Assembly: GCA_902512865.1 (NCBI GenBank)
Contig: CABXKZ010000028.1
Location: 1-5,293 of the forward strand
Reading direction: 5' to 3'
Source of the DNA: an uncultured marine group I thaumarchaeote
Lineage (GTDB): Archaea; Thermoproteota; Nitrososphaeria; Nitrososphaerales; Nitrosopumilaceae
DNA length: 5,293 nt
Position numbers and translations under genes: made by a program. This document shows, in pieces, positions 5,170-5,293 of the stretch. Below the pieces are notes generated by a model, which was given only the letters and a program-made list of their open reading frames with translations, ran no database searches and was not told the origin of the DNA. The first letter of the stretch is position 1. Every line of letters starts with the position of its first letter.

Positions 5170-5198
5170 TCCAGATATTTTGTTCTAAAAAAACTAAT

Positions 5199-5206
5199 CT
5201 AAATAT
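5199..5206. promoter_or_regulatory. AT-rich box between divergent genes, possible shared TATA element
   Basis: CTAAATAT on the plus strand is centred about 26 bases before the ATG at 5229, as for a leaderless transcript. Read on the minus strand as ATATTTAG, it is about 33 bases before the ATG at 5169, predicting a leader of roughly eight bases. It is the only clear TATA-like sequence in the 59-base divergent gap, so it may serve one or both genes. Confidence 0.35.
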
Positions 5207-5228
5207 GGCATTGTGTAAAAGTGGAAAT

Positions 5229-5293
5229 ATGTTTAAAATAATTATAGAGGATCTTCAAAAAACATTAAAATCAAATTTGCCACAAATACGTTT
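5229..5293 (+). CDS. Start of an unidentified protein (3' partial)
   Basis: An ATG at 5229-5231 opens a frame with no stop up to the window edge, covering 21 full codons. The start reads MFKIIIEDLQKTLKSNLPQI, which looks like a strand followed by an amphipathic helix. The box A-like sequence 26 bases upstream supports a leaderless start here. The fragment is too short to recognise a family or to exclude a chance open frame. Confidence 0.45.
   Translation, partial: MFKIIIEDLQKTLKSNLPQIR

Noticed and set aside
1..5293. CRISPR array, insertion sequence, integrase or attachment site
   Set aside because: No regularly spaced repeats, transposase-like ORFs or tRNA-end duplications were seen; the tRNA 3' end has no visible second copy in the window.

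Overview
The window looks like a piece of an ammonia-oxidising thaumarchaeal (Nitrososphaerota, Nitrosopumilus-like) chromosome. The DNA is AT-rich. It carries a eukaryotic-type topoisomerase IB, which within Archaea is a hallmark of this phylum. A CAU tRNA gene is interrupted by an archaeal bulge-helix-bulge intron. Several genes have a TATA-like box A about 25 bases before the start codon, as expected for leaderless archaeal transcripts. The lineage call is inferred from these features and not from a database match.

Layout from left to right. (1) 1-182: the C-terminal end of an unidentified plus-strand gene, whose stop codon interlocks with that of a minus-strand gene. (2) 179-1221, minus strand: a beta-class DNA amino-methyltransferase without a visible restriction partner, preceded by a 64-residue basic protein with a leaderless-type promoter. 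(3) 1317-3886, plus strand: a classical short-chain dehydrogenase, then DNA topoisomerase IB. The topoisomerase reading frame is broken in an A-rich stretch of the linker domain, so the catalytic tyrosine lies in a separate frame. (4) 3926-4041: tRNA(CAU), most likely elongator Met, with a 41-base intron in the anticodon stem. (5) 4104-4522, plus strand: a 28-codon membrane-peptide ORF followed two bases later by a small deazaflavin-nitroreductase-like (split beta-barrel) protein. (6) 4519-5169, minus strand: an unidentified 216-residue protein, again stop-to-stop overlapping with its neighbour. (7) 5229-5293: the probable start of another plus-strand gene leaving the window.

The genes do not form one evident pathway; this reads as compact core or near-core chromosome. 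The most notable points are the split topoisomerase IB (mutation, assembly error, slippage or true two-piece enzyme), the non-canonical tRNA intron with a recognisable splicing motif, the tiny hydrophobic ORF, and two convergent gene pairs that share the same TTAA as interlocked stop codons.
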